Shown: piece after piece, positions 1-8,803 of the stretch
Position numbering within the stretch: position 1 is the stretch's first letter
Layout of the letters: every line of letters starts with the position of its first letter
NCBI GenBank assembly: GCA_001704765.1
Contig: MBFK01000030.1
Span: forward strand, 1-64,000
Source of the DNA: Sinorhizobium shofinae
GTDB lineage: Bacteria; Pseudomonadota; Alphaproteobacteria; Rhizobiales; Rhizobiaceae
Direction: 5' to 3'
DNA: 64,000 nt
Position numbers and translations under genes: made by a program
The notes under the pieces: generated by a model
What the model saw: only the letters and a program-made list of their open reading frames with translations
The model's database searches: none
Told to the model about the DNA's origin: nothing

Positions 1-1
1 C

Positions 2-88
2 ACGCTGTTCTACAAGGACGGCACGATGATGCTGCTCGGCGATGCCAAGAAGGTCACCGAGGAGATCGTCAAGGCGATCAATCATTAA
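2..88 (+). CDS. pntB: NAD(P) transhydrogenase subunit beta, C-terminal end (partial)
   Basis: Only the last 28 codons are inside the window, ending at TAA. The tail reads TLFYKDGTMMLLGDAKK followed by VTEEIVKAINH. This matches the conserved C-terminus of proton-translocating transhydrogenase beta subunits, where the final Rossmann domain binds NADP(H) and ends with a GDAKK segment. PntAB couples the proton gradient to reduction of NADP+ by NADH at the inner membrane. A terminator-like hairpin follows directly. The identification rests on one short segment. Confidence 0.75.
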   Translation, partial: TLFYKDGTMMLLGDAKKVTEEIVKAINH

Positions 89-111
89 GGTAAGACCAAC
101 TGTGGCAATTC

Positions 112-146
112 ACGACCGGCTGGGATCCTCGGCCGGTCGTTTCGTT
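112..146 (+). terminator. Probable rho-independent terminator after pntB
   Basis: A perfect 9-bp inverted repeat, ACGACCGGC at 112-120 and GCCGGTCGT at 132-140, has an 11-base loop and is followed by TTCGTT. It lies 24 bp after the pntB stop and would end that transcript before the convergent dehydrogenase gene. Confidence 0.7.
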
Positions 147-501
147 AAGGGCGCGCCTTGTGACGCTTTGTGCGTGTAACGACAACTGGCTCGTGCAAGT
201 GGGCAATCCGGGCCCGCCGGAGTGGCGCGGGGGCGAGCGCCGAACTATTCGGCCAATCGATCAACCGAAGGAGCATGCGTCGGGTACGGCCTGCGGTAGA
301 TCAAGCGGATGATACTCCGGCCCACCGTTAAATGGTGTTTCGGAAAGATCTGGAAGCTAACTTTCGCGAGCGATCCCGGAGAGCTTCCCGAGATACGCTT
401 GGGGGAACAAGTGGTCGAAAACGCCGAAATGCGAAAACCCCCCAACCGATCCCCGGCGGGAGGTTTCCTCTAATTGAATTCGACGTCCTTTCGAACTGGA
501 G
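147..501. other. Intergenic stretch without a recognisable gene
   Basis: This lies between two convergent genes. The short reading frames here show no recognisable protein and no plausible ribosome binding site. No repeat or RNA structure stands out. Confidence 0.5.
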
Positions 502-1611
502 TTAGATCGTAACCGCGTAGTAGGTGAAGCCGCCGTCGCCCAATGCTACGCCCGATATCGCTTCGTTGATGTTCTCGAGCGGCCAGGCCATAGGCTCCAT
601 GACGGAAAGGTCGACGACCTTGCTCTCGACCATCGCAGCGATTTCCATGCCCTCGGCTGCGGTGAACCAAACGGAGCCGATCAGTTCCATCTGCTCATCC
701 ATCCACCATTTCACGTCGACGGGCAGATCGCCGGCCGTGCCGCCGATATTGACGATGCGACCACCTCTACGCACGCCCTTCATGGCGTCGAGCATCGATT
801 CGAGCGGCGCCTTGGCACCAAGCGTATCGAGCATCAGATCTGCGCCGATGCCGGTCGTTCTGGCCATGACGAACTCAGCACTCGATCCTGATCGGTTCGA
901 GAAGGTTTCGATCCGGTCTGGCGCAAGCGCCTTCAGCCGAGCAAGCAACTCGTCACCACGCGCGACCGCATAGATTTTGCCGACCCCCATCGCGAGCGCG
1001 AAGAGAGTGGCGCCGACGCCGAGCGTCCCTGTTGCGCCGTTGATGATCAGCGAGCGTCCCGTCAGTGGGCCGCACTTTTTCAAGGCTGCGTAGGAGGTGC
1101 CGAGATAGCCCATCCGTGAACCTTGCACGAAGGACATGTTGTCCGGAATCTTGATGACTTGGGCCTGCGGCGCCAGCATGTATTCGCCGAACCCTCCATA
1201 GGGATAGCGTTCAAACATCTCCAGGCTCTTCGGGTTGTAGCCAAAGTAGCCGCCGAGCGTCCAATACTCGCAGGCCTGCGGGCGACCAGACGAGCATGCG
1301 TGGCAGGCGCCGCAGAAGCGGCCCGGATTGACATAGACCCGGTCGCCGGGTCGGAGCGCCACGACCTGCTCGCCGACCTGATGGACGATGCCCGAAGGAT
1401 CGAGGCCATGGATTGCGGGGCGCGGCGGCAATGGCATCTGCGGGTACCAGGTCTCCCAGTTCGCGAGCACATTGGCGAGGTTCGGGACCATGCCGCAGGC
1501 CTTTACCGCGACAACGACATCGCTGCCGGTGGCCACGGGTCTCGCCACCTCATCTATTCTCATCGGTTCTCCGACCGCGTGCAGCCGCGCGGCGCGCATT
1601 GTCAGCGTCAT
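502..1611 (-). CDS. Zinc-dependent MDR-family alcohol dehydrogenase
   Basis: A 369-residue medium-chain dehydrogenase. The structural zinc lobe is intact (FCGACHACSSGRPQAC, four Cys), and the Rossmann motif INGATGTLGVG follows in the second half. The first catalytic-zinc Cys appears in CGMVPNL and a His in AIHGLDPSG, although the usual GHE context is altered. The reading frame extends upstream, but the ATG at 1611 is preferred because AGGGAGG sits 6-8 bases before it and family similarity starts at MTLTMRAARLH. The gene is divergent from the P450 operon and shares its promoter region, so the two are probably co-regulated; oxidation of an alcohol made by the P450 is a reasonable inference. Substrate unknown. 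Confidence 0.85.
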   Translation of the reverse strand: MTLTMRAARLHAVGEPMRIDEVARPVATGSDVVVAVKACGMVPNLANVLANWETWYPQMPLPPRPAIHGLDPSGIVHQVGEQVVALRPGDRVYVNPGRFCGACHACSSGRPQACEYWTLGGYFGYNPKSLEMFERYPYGGFGEYMLAPQAQVIKIPDNMSFVQGSRMGYLGTSYAALKKCGPLTGRSLIINGATGTLGVGATLFALAMGVGKIYAVARGDELLARLKALAPDRIETFSNRSGSSAEFVMARTTGIGADLMLDTLGAKAPLESMLDAMKGVRRGGRIVNIGGTAGDLPVDVKWWMDEQMELIGSVWFTAAEGMEIAAMVESKVVDLSVMEPMAWPLENINEAISGVALGDGGFTYYAVTI

Positions 1612-1660
1612 GAATTCCTCCCTGTTCATCAATGGCGATGACATACTAACAGGTTTTTGA

Positions 1661-1756
1661 ATACCATGCGGTATCCAAAAGAGCAAGGGGCCTAGCTCAT
1701 CATTGACACGGCAGTCGTATTGAGATACTAAACGGTATCTGAAGTCTATTTGGTAT
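1661..1756. promoter_or_regulatory. Repeated operator ATACY-N4-GGTAT in a divergent promoter
   Basis: ATACC-ATGC-GGTAT at 1661-1674 is a perfect inverted repeat. ATACT-AAAC-GGTAT at 1725-1738 has the same spacing and one mismatch, and a GGTAT half-site lies at 1752-1756. A possible -35 (TTGACA, 1713-1718) stands 17 bp before a weak -10 that overlaps the second site, which would suit repression. The cognate regulator is not adjacent; the geometry suits a dimeric helix-turn-helix protein. Confidence 0.6.
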
Positions 1757-1872
1757 GTAACTGCGTGCCTGAGTCCCGGATCCGCGGGCTCAAGCACCGG
1801 CATAAGGGCCCGGCGGAGGAGCGGTGCCGCATTCGGCACCAGCTGTCGGGCGATCTTCGTGGGAGGACAGAA

Positions 1873-3063
1873 ATGGCAGATGACGCGTCAGCACTGACGG
1901 GCGAGAACCTTTATAGAGACCCTTACCCGGTCTATGCGCGGCTGCGCAGGGAAGCTCCCGTGGCCCTGTTCGAGGGCACCAACGAGTATTTCGTTACCCG
2001 TTACGACGATTGCCGCACAGTTGGTGCGACCGACAGGGTCTTCGGACCGTCAGGCGCTGCGGACCGACCCGAGGCACGCGTCATGGGCATGCCGAACGTC
2101 CTGACCATGTCGGGCGAAGAGCATGCCTGCCTGCGCGAAGGCATCGACCTCAATCTGACCCAGGAGCGGGTGCGCGCCTATGTCGAGCGACTCACGCGGC
2201 CGGTGGTGCAGCGGTTCCTCGACGAGATCAAGCCGAGGGGCGAAGCCAACCTCACGACGGAACTCTTCGAACCGATCTCGGTGCGCTGCATTGGCGACGT
2301 GATCGGGCTGACTGAGACCTCGAACGACAATCTCGTGGAGTGGTTTCACGCCATGGCCCTCGGCTTGCAGAACGTCTCCAACGATCAGGTGGTCTGGGAC
2401 CGGCTCGACAACGCACTCGAGGACATCGATAACCAGCTCGGCGCACTATACGACGCGGCATTGTCGAAGCCGAACAACACGCTGATGAGCCATGTCATGC
2501 ATGGCGGCATGCCCGAGGGAAAGGTGCGCAGCCTGGAAGAAATATCGCCGACCATGCGCGTCATCATCCTGGGCGGCCTGCAGGAGCCGGGGCATGCGGC
2601 CGCAAATGCTTGTGCCGGCCTGCTTTCCAATCCCGAGCAAGCCAAAGTCATGGCGGAGGACCCATCCGCACATGCTCTGCGGGCCTTTGATGAGGGACTG
2701 CGCTGGATAGCGCCGATCGGAGTGACGCCCCGCGTGGCGCTTGAGGATTTCGAGATCGCCGGCACGACCATTCCAGCAGGGTCGTCGGTTGCCATCGTCA
2801 TGGGGTCTGCCAACCGCGACGACGCGCGCTTCGAAAATCCGGACCAGTTCGACATGTTCCGCAAGAAGAAGCAGCACGTATCCTTTGGCTTCCGGCCGCA
2901 TTTCTGCTCCGGCCATTTCCTGTCGCGCGCCATGGGCGAGATCGCCCTTCAGGAATCCTTCCGGCAATTGCCGAACCTGCGCCTCGACCCCGAGCAGGAG
3001 ATCAAGGCCAAGGGCTGGCGCTTCCGCGGCGTGAACGTGCTTCCGGCGAAGTGGGACGCGTGA
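1873..3063 (+). CDS. Cytochrome P450
   Basis: A soluble 396-residue bacterial P450. The heme-binding loop reads SFGFRPHFCSGHFLSR, with the cysteine ligand at residue 345; the consensus FGxGxHxCxG has Arg in place of the second Gly. The K-helix ExxR appears as EGLRW. The I-helix is unusual: GGLQEPGH (residues 234-241) puts Pro where most P450s have the Thr that helps protonate the iron-bound peroxide. The ATG at 1873 has GGGAGGA in front; the in-frame extension back to 1750 lacks a ribosome site and crosses the operators. The stop overlaps the next ATG (TGATG), so it is translationally coupled to the hydratase. No ferredoxin or reductase gene lies nearby. Substrate unknown, possibly an aromatic or terpenoid acid. 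Confidence 0.9.
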   Translation: MADDASALTGENLYRDPYPVYARLRREAPVALFEGTNEYFVTRYDDCRTVGATDRVFGPSGAADRPEARVMGMPNVLTMSGEEHACLREGIDLNLTQERVRAYVERLTRPVVQRFLDEIKPRGEANLTTELFEPISVRCIGDVIGLTETSNDNLVEWFHAMALGLQNVSNDQVVWDRLDNALEDIDNQLGALYDAALSKPNNTLMSHVMHGGMPEGKVRSLEEISPTMRVIILGGLQEPGHAAANACAGLLSNPEQAKVMAEDPSAHALRAFDEGLRWIAPIGVTPRVALEDFEIAGTTIPAGSSVAIVMGSANRDDARFENPDQFDMFRKKKQHVSFGFRPHFCSGHFLSRAMGEIALQESFRQLPNLRLDPEQEIKAKGWRFRGVNVLPAKWDA

Positions 3064-4088
3064 TGACCCTGATCATCGATTGCCACGGCCACTTCACCAC
3101 CGAGCCGCAGAAACATCACGATTTCCGCAAGGCGCAGGTGGCTTTCGCGGAAGGAAAGGCGAGCGAACAGCCGGTCTATCCGGGCATTTCCGACGAGGAG
3201 CTGTCCGGGATCATCGAGGCGAACCAACTGCGGCTGCAGAAGGAGCGCGGCTCGGATCTGACGATCATAAGTCCCCGGGCCTCGGGGATGGGCCACCATA
3301 TTGAAAACGTGGCGATCGCCAACGAATGGGCGCGCATCTCGAACGACAACATAAGACGCATCGTCGACATGTTCCCGGAGAATTTCGCCGGTGTCTGCCA
3401 ATTGCCGCAAACGGTCAATGGGGATCTGACGTCAGTGATTGCCGAGCTGGAGCATTGCGTCGACCAAGGCTTCGTCGGCTGCAACCTCAATCCGGACCCG
3501 TCGGGGGGAAAGTGGAGCGCGCCGCCGGTCTATTACGAATGGTGGGATCCGCTCTGGGAGGCCATGATTGCGCTCGACGTTCCGGCGATGATCCATGTTT
3601 CGGGCTCGTGCGAGCGCTGTCTACACACGACCGGCGCGCATTACATCAACGCCGACACGGCCGTGTTCATGCAGTTGATCCAGGGCGACCTGTTCGAGCG
3701 GCACCCGAAGCTGCGCCTGATCATCCCACATGGCGGGGGTGCTGCACCGTATCACTGGGGGCGCTACCGGGGTTTGTCTATCATGCTCGAAAGGCCGCCG
3801 CTTACCGAGCACCTCATGAACAATGTCTTCTTCGACACCTGCGTCTACCACCAGGCCGGCATCGATACGCTGTTTCGCGTGGTGGACAAGAAGAACATCC
3901 TGTTCGGCTCCGAATTGCTCGGCGCCGTCAAGGCCGTGGACTTGGAAACCGGGCACAGCTTCGACGACACCAAGCGCTATATTGACGCGCTCGATCTCAG
4001 CGCCGAGGACAGGCACGCGATCTTCGAGGGCAATGCGCGGCGCGTCTATCCCTTGCTCGATAAACGGCTCAAGGCGCAAGGCCGGTAA
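3063..4088 (+). CDS. LigJ-type 4-oxalomesaconate hydratase family protein (amidohydrolase superfamily)
   Basis: A 341-residue TIM-barrel protein of the ACMSD/LigJ branch of the amidohydrolases. The expected metal ligands are visible: CHGH near the N-terminus (His8, His10), His178 in MIHVSG and Glu284 in FGSELLGAV. GCNLNPDPSGG, IIPHGGGAAPYHWGRYRG and FEGNARRVYPLL are typical of LigJ, the zinc hydratase that turns 4-oxalomesaconate into 4-carboxy-4-hydroxy-2-oxoadipate in the protocatechuate 4,5-cleavage pathway. The ATG at 3063 overlaps the P450 stop. The other genes of that pathway (ligAB, ligC, ligI, ligK) are absent from the window, so the substrate may be a related unsaturated oxo-acid from the P450/dehydrogenase branch. 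Confidence 0.8.
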   Translation: MTLIIDCHGHFTTEPQKHHDFRKAQVAFAEGKASEQPVYPGISDEELSGIIEANQLRLQKERGSDLTIISPRASGMGHHIENVAIANEWARISNDNIRRIVDMFPENFAGVCQLPQTVNGDLTSVIAELEHCVDQGFVGCNLNPDPSGGKWSAPPVYYEWWDPLWEAMIALDVPAMIHVSGSCERCLHTTGAHYINADTAVFMQLIQGDLFERHPKLRLIIPHGGGAAPYHWGRYRGLSIMLERPPLTEHLMNNVFFDTCVYHQAGIDTLFRVVDKKNILFGSELLGAVKAVDLETGHSFDDTKRYIDALDLSAEDRHAIFEGNARRVYPLLDKRLKAQGR

Positions 4089-4114
4089 TCTCGGCGACAA
4101 TTGGAGGAATACTC

Positions 4115-5023
4115 ATGACGACCACAGTCAAACTGGCGGGCGGTGCTCAGGGTTTCAACTGGCTGCCGGTCTTCGTTGCCGAAGAGCAGGGCCTGTTCGC
4201 GAAACATGGTCTGAAGATCGAATATCTGCGCATGGGCAGCGTCGACAAGGCGACAGCGGCCGTTCTGGAGGGCGTAGCGGATCTGGCGATTACCCCGCCG
4301 GAAGGGGCCGTTTCGAACTACATCAATGGCGGCGAATTGCGTGTTGTTGGGTCAAACTCGAACCGCCTTCCCATGTCGATCGTGGCGCATCCGTCGATCA
4401 CCTCTATCGCCGGACTTAGGGGCAAGAAGGTCGGCACCTCGTCGCTTACGGAAGGCACGGCGATCTATACGCAGCTGCTGCTTGGCCGTGAAGGGTTGAA
4501 GTACCCGGGCGACTATGAGTTCGCGCTTGCCGGCGTGCATACAAAGCGTTGGGAGGCCCTCCTGGCGGGAGACATCGACTGTGCCCCACAGCCGGCGCCC
4601 TGGAACTTCATCGCTGAAGCCGCGGGATACAATCTGATCGGCGAGGTCAATGATGCGATCCCGGAAATCGTATTTGCCGCCCTCATCGCCAATAAAAGCT
4701 GGGTTGATGCGAATGGTGAAACAGTGGGGAAGCTCTTGAAGGCGCTCGCCGAGGCCCATGCGATCACCAACGATCCGGCGAAGGAGGAGGTCACCCTGCC
4801 GATTTTCCAGCGCATCACCGTGCCGGATGACGCGGATCTCGCGCTACGGGGTTTGCGCTACATGCGCGACATGGGCATGTGGCCGCAAGGCCTTTCCGTT
4901 CCCGAGAAGGCGTTCGACACCACCATCGATCTGATGATCCGCGCAGGCTTGCTGGAGGAGGGAAAGCGTGCATCCGCCGCTGGGGTCTTCGATCGCCTCT
5001 ACCTTCAAGATGCGCTTGCGTGA
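4115..5023 (+). CDS. NMT1/THI5-like (SsuA-fold) protein without signal peptide
   Basis: A 302-residue protein with the periplasmic-binding-protein type 2 fold of the NMT1/THI5/SsuA group: LPVFVAEEQGLFAKHGL near the N-terminus, then GVADLAITPPEGA and LRGKKVGTSSLTEGTA. The N-terminus (MTTTVKLAGGAQGFNW) has no hydrophobic segment, so the protein should stay in the cytoplasm, and no permease or ATPase gene is next to it. 4,5-dihydroxyphthalate decarboxylase is a known enzyme with this fold, so an enzymatic role with the P450 and LigJ-like protein is possible. GGAGGA precedes the ATG. It is the third gene of the operon, 26 bp after the hydratase. Confidence 0.75.
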   Translation: MTTTVKLAGGAQGFNWLPVFVAEEQGLFAKHGLKIEYLRMGSVDKATAAVLEGVADLAITPPEGAVSNYINGGELRVVGSNSNRLPMSIVAHPSITSIAGLRGKKVGTSSLTEGTAIYTQLLLGREGLKYPGDYEFALAGVHTKRWEALLAGDIDCAPQPAPWNFIAEAAGYNLIGEVNDAIPEIVFAALIANKSWVDANGETVGKLLKALAEAHAITNDPAKEEVTLPIFQRITVPDDADLALRGLRYMRDMGMWPQGLSVPEKAFDTTIDLMIRAGLLEEGKRASAAGVFDRLYLQDALA

Positions 5024-5752
5024 CGTGCAGGGGGGGCGTGCCGTTTCGGGCGAGAGTGCGAGGCAGGCCGTTCAGCATCCTATAAACGCGGTGACACCCT
5101 TCGGTAACAAAGATAGTGTTCACGTGACACTTGTAAGGCCGTTTGCTCGTCAAAAGCTCCCTGGAGAGCGGAAGGCAACGACTTGCCAGTCGAGCGGCTA
5201 GACGGCTTTCTCCGATGACATCTTTGCTGAGAGGCTGGTCGCCGGAGATTTTCGCAAAACCATTTAGGCGGGTCACCATGCGTTTGACGGACGTCTGCGA
5301 TTGGGTCTATTTGAGTTTCAAGCCGATGGGCGTCGATCTTCAGCGATGATTGTTTCGGGGAGGACCACCGAAGCCACGCAAAGCCACCATGCCACTTACG
5401 ACGTGAGCAATTTCAGAAGAAGCTCATGCTTGCATTTTTTGCAATGCCGCATCGTCTCTTCAAGCGCCGTTCGCCCGGCGTAGAAGGAAAGAGGCAGAAT
5501 ACCGAACTTCGTCCCCTTACGATGCCGTATCGTCCGTCGTGGCCCCAGGCTTCGCCTACGGGGCGAACTCGCCGGCGTTCATGCCAGACGAGCCGAAACA
5601 CCACATGAGACGCAGTTTTCCCACTCGGCCGGCACAATCGAGTCAGGGTTCAACATGCTCATCGGCGAGACCGCTTTTGGGCTCTGGCGGGCGATGGCGC
5701 GAATTGCGGCAAGATCGGCTCCCTCAGCCGGCACAGACAGCATACGCCCGGA
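5024..5752. other. Intergenic region between two catabolic units
   Basis: No credible coding sequence is seen between the convergent NMT1-like and aconitase-X genes. A near-palindrome built on CACGTG (5115-5131) is the only notable element. No clear terminator was found for either flanking gene. Confidence 0.45.
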
Positions 5753-7459
5753 TTATGATGAAACCCACTGAGGCAATCGAGCCGCCACCCGCCCTTTGAT
5801 GGAAGCCTCCACGCAATCGGCAAGACTACCGAGACGCACCGCGCGACCGGACAGGCCGGGCCCATAGTGAGCATACTTCCCCGAGTTCGTCATCACGGCC
5901 CGGGTGCGGGTGGGAAAAACAGGCTCGGAGATTGAACACCAGCAAAGATCCGGCAGGACTTGTACACCAGCATCGCGAAGTCGCGAGAGTGTTCCATCCT
6001 GGTGCGCATCGTCGATCACCTGTTGTCCGGCGGTCACGATGACCGCAACATCTGGACGTCGGCGTCGGCCTTCGAGCGCGGTTGTCAGAGCATCGGCTAG
6101 AGCCCTGCATTCGTCGATCGAGGCGTGCGGGCTGCCAATCGCCACCAACTCGATTTCCTCTGGCCCGCCGTTGAGAAGACGCCATGCCTCTTCCATCTCA
6201 GCAAGAGAAATGCGCGCAGTGTCTGCGCCAATCGCACTTGGCAAATCTGCTTCCGGCGTAACGCACTCGATGTGCAGCATTGGAACGGCCGAAGTCGTTC
6301 CAAATGCCGCGCAAAGCGCCTTCAAATCATCGCGTGAGGGCTTTCCGTTTTCCAGGCCCCGAAGCAGCGGGATGCGGTCGGGTGCCTTTTTTCCGGCCAG
6401 ATAACCAATCAACGGCCAGAAAGCATCATCGACCATCTCCGGCATCTCGACTTCGATAACGCGTTGGGGCCGCCGGTTTTCTTCGAGATAGACTCCGGAT
6501 TCCGGTGCGCGACCGGTCAGGGCGATGCAAAGGTCCAGGAAATCCGGGTGCTTTGTGGTCCTCGCGCCAAGAACAGAGTTGGCGAATATAACGGCGTTGG
6601 ATTCCGCCCAAGCAATCGTCTCGCCGTTCTTCGGCGCACTTTCGAGCAAATAAGGCGAACAGGTGAATGTCGGTTTGCATCCCATGCGGACATAGGCGTC
6701 GGCAAGACGAGCGGCCGGCGCCCCAAAGGCGTTCGGCACCCCTTGCGCCTTCCAATTGGCGTGATCAACAGAAATAGCGTTCATTGTCGTGGGAACCCGC
6801 ACACGCGCGCCCATATCCGCAATCTTTTCGGCGAAGGTCAGATTGGCAGGGCTCGCGTAGATACAACCGTCGATGTGCCCCTGAGTTACGTCGACCAGAC
6901 GCGTTGCACCTTGCTGAGCGGCCATCGCACAGATGATACGCATGGCCAGCCGAGCGGCAGGACCTTCAGAACCCGCGAGCATTGCGAGATCAAATGAAGT
7001 AAGGTCCAGCGCGCCGATCGCGGGAGGCGCGAGAGGTATGTGCTGAGAGCCGGCCCTGAAGGCCTCGCCGGTAATTGCCGCCGATCCGCACTCTGGCAAC
7101 GCTTCAAATACCTCCGCGGACACCCGAATTACTGGTAGTGGCTTGCCGAACATTTCAGCAGCAACCAATGCACCCAGGGTAAGCACGTCTTCTGCCTCGG
7201 AGAAGACAAGCGCCGCCGGTCCGCGCCCGGTAAGGATCATATCAAGCAGAACGCCCGAACCCGTGCAGGAACCGCGGCTTGATCGCATCATCAGGATGGA
7301 GCCTGTAAGACCGGTCCTGTGGAGCGGATGGTGCACGTCGATGACGCAACCTGTTGCGGGATCAACGCCGCCCCAAAAACTCAAGGCTTCATGCGTCTTA
7401 ATGACAGGACCTTGAGCGGCTCCAGACAGAATCGCGCGTGCGGCCGGTGCAGTGGTCAT
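5753..7459 (-). CDS. Aconitase X (AcnX), probable hydroxyproline-type dehydratase
   Basis: A 568-residue protein with an N-terminal DUF126 (aconitase-X swivel) domain, seen in [20 protein letters not shown], fused to a DUF521 catalytic domain. The length is typical of fused bacterial AcnX. Rhizobial and agrobacterial members characterised so far are cis-3-hydroxy-L-proline dehydratases, which remove water to give delta-1-pyrroline-2-carboxylate. The ATG at 7459 is preferred over one at 7471 because GAGG stands about 9 bases before it. The gene is divergent from a GntR regulator that precedes a DapA-family lyase of the kind found in hydroxyproline pathways, which supports but does not prove a hydroxyproline role. 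Confidence 0.8.
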   Translation of the reverse strand: MTTAPAARAILSGAAQGPVIKTHEALSFWGGVDPATGCVIDVHHPLHRTGLTGSILMMRSSRGSCTGSGVLLDMILTGRGPAALVFSEAEDVLTLGALVAAEMFGKPLPVIRVSAEVFEALPECGSAAITGEAFRAGSQHIPLAPPAIGALDLTSFDLAMLAGSEGPAARLAMRIICAMAAQQGATRLVDVTQGHIDGCIYASPANLTFAEKIADMGARVRVPTTMNAISVDHANWKAQGVPNAFGAPAARLADAYVRMGCKPTFTCSPYLLESAPKNGETIAWAESNAVIFANSVLGARTTKHPDFLDLCIALTGRAPESGVYLEENRRPQRVIEVEMPEMVDDAFWPLIGYLAGKKAPDRIPLLRGLENGKPSRDDLKALCAAFGTTSAVPMLHIECVTPEADLPSAIGADTARISLAEMEEAWRLLNGGPEEIELVAIGSPHASIDECRALADALTTALEGRRRRPDVAVIVTAGQQVIDDAHQDGTLSRLRDAGVQVLPDLCWCSISEPVFPTRTRAVMTNSGKYAHYGPGLSGRAVRLGSLADCVEASIKGRVAARLPQWVSS

Positions 7460-7982
7460 TGAGAACCTCATTTCATATCCGTTCTGAGAAAGTTCCTCTC
7501 AGCGGTCGACTGATCGACCTTTCTGCCTCCAAGGAGAACGCGTCCCGACCAAAATAGCCGCCCGTGTCGCAACGATGCAAACCACGACCAGCCCAGTCGA
7601 TGGAGGCGGTGCTCGGCTGAGGCGCGACACGCAGCTTAGAAGATATATCCAGCCTCGCGCCTTGTGCTTCTGCACTGCGCCAGGCACCGGTGATGTTCTC
7701 GGCCGCATAGCAGCGGTCGGCGATGCCGAGGCGATCGCCTGCCGCAGGATGTCGTTCTCATCGACACAAGCGATGGCGTGCTCGCGAGCCTCCACCAATA
7801 ACGTTCTATAGAGACCACCGCGGGCAAGACCCCATTGCCGCAATCTCAACCACCATTTGGAAACCTGCTCTGGAAGGCGGGCGTCACGTTCCCGGCCAAG
7901 CAGAGGGCATGCACCCGCCGCTTGGCCGGTTGATCCAACCGGCAGGGGTATATATTCAATACGTCGAACAAAGGGGTTTTCG
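7460..7982. promoter_or_regulatory. Divergent intergenic region between acnX and the GntR gene
   Basis: The 523 bp hold no gene I can support. A perfect 7-bp-arm hairpin, GCCGGTT-GATCC-AACCGGC, lies at 7925-7943, and TATATT (7951-7956) just after it could be the -10 of the GntR gene. GTAT-N7-ATAC at 7947-7961 may be an operator. The stretch from 7560 to 7850 has protein-like composition but no intact frame. Confidence 0.45.
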
Positions 7983-8687
7983 ATGACCAATTCCGATTCA
8001 ATTTCTGTGCCTGAACGAAAGCGAGGGTCCGGTGTAAAGGTGGTTTACGATCTCCTGCGCGACGAGATTCTTGACTTGAAACTCGCCCCCGGGAGCCTGA
8101 TCGACGAGGTGCAACTTGCCGAGCGCTTCAAAATGTCTCGCACGCCGATCCGCGAAGCGCTGGTGCGACTTGCCAGCGAAGGGCTTATTGAGACGTTGCC
8201 CAACCGATCGACCATGGTGTCGAACATCGACTTTCTCAATCTCAACACCTTCTTTGATGCGCTGGTTTTGATGTACCGCGCAACGACACGGCTCGCGGCA
8301 CAGCATCACCGACCGGAAGACCTTGCCATCATCCGTGGCTTCCATGAAGACTATGCTGAGGCAGTTAAGGCGCGGGACACACTGGCAATGATTGCCACCA
8401 ATGCTGCCTTTCATGCTGCGATCGCCGAGGCCGGCCGCAATCCCTATTTTACAAGCCTCTTTCGGCGTTTGCTCGACGAGGGGCGACGGATACTCAGCCT
8501 ATATTACAAATCTTACGAGGACCAGTTCCCGCAACGCTTCGTGGACGAACACGCGGAAATCATCGCCGCGATCGAAGCTCGCGACATTGAAGCCGCGGAT
8601 CGCCTCAGCAAAGCTCATGCAGAGCTAATCGTGTCACAAGTCTTGAAGCTCTTCAGCCGTAAGGACCAGTTCGACATCGCCTTGTGA
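7983..8687 (+). CDS. GntR-family transcriptional regulator (FCD subfamily)
   Basis: A 234-residue regulator. The winged helix is at residues 18-80, with MSRTPIREALVRLASEGLIE as the recognition region. It is followed by an all-helical FCD ligand-binding domain with the metal-ligand His pattern (NAAFHAAIAEAGRNPY and DEHAEIIAAIEARD). AAAGGGG precedes the ATG. FCD regulators usually repress neighbouring catabolic genes until a small organic acid binds. Position points to control of aconitase X (divergent) and the DapA-like lyase (117 bp downstream). Confidence 0.88.
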   Translation: MTNSDSISVPERKRGSGVKVVYDLLRDEILDLKLAPGSLIDEVQLAERFKMSRTPIREALVRLASEGLIETLPNRSTMVSNIDFLNLNTFFDALVLMYRATTRLAAQHHRPEDLAIIRGFHEDYAEAVKARDTLAMIATNAAFHAAIAEAGRNPYFTSLFRRLLDEGRRILSLYYKSYEDQFPQRFVDEHAEIIAAIEARDIEAADRLSKAHAELIVSQVLKLFSRKDQFDIAL

Positions 8688-8701
8688 CGTCCTGCATTTT
8701 T

Positions 8702-8724
8702 CTTGTCGACATATAAAATACAAG
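8702..8724. promoter_or_regulatory. Possible operator/promoter of the DapA-like gene
   Basis: CTTGT (8702-8706) and ACAAG (8720-8724) form an inverted repeat around an AT-rich centre in the short gap between the GntR and lyase genes. The region resembles a weak promoter, and GntR is the obvious candidate ligand. No sequence shared with the acnX promoter was found. Confidence 0.35.
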
Positions 8725-8803
8725 CTGATATAAGCTCCCCCAAAAGGGAGCCCGCGCATCATGCTGGCCTCCTGCCACCCCATGGCCCGAAAAGGAGGCT
8801 GAC

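Noticed and set aside
5115..5131. CACGTG-centred near-palindrome after the NMT1-like gene
   Set aside because: It lies between convergent genes, has an uneven arm and no promoter next to it, so a regulatory role is not supported.
7499..7990. Minus-strand frame of 163 codons upstream of the GntR gene
   Set aside because: It overlaps the GntR promoter region, has no ribosome site, and its product shows no recognisable domain.
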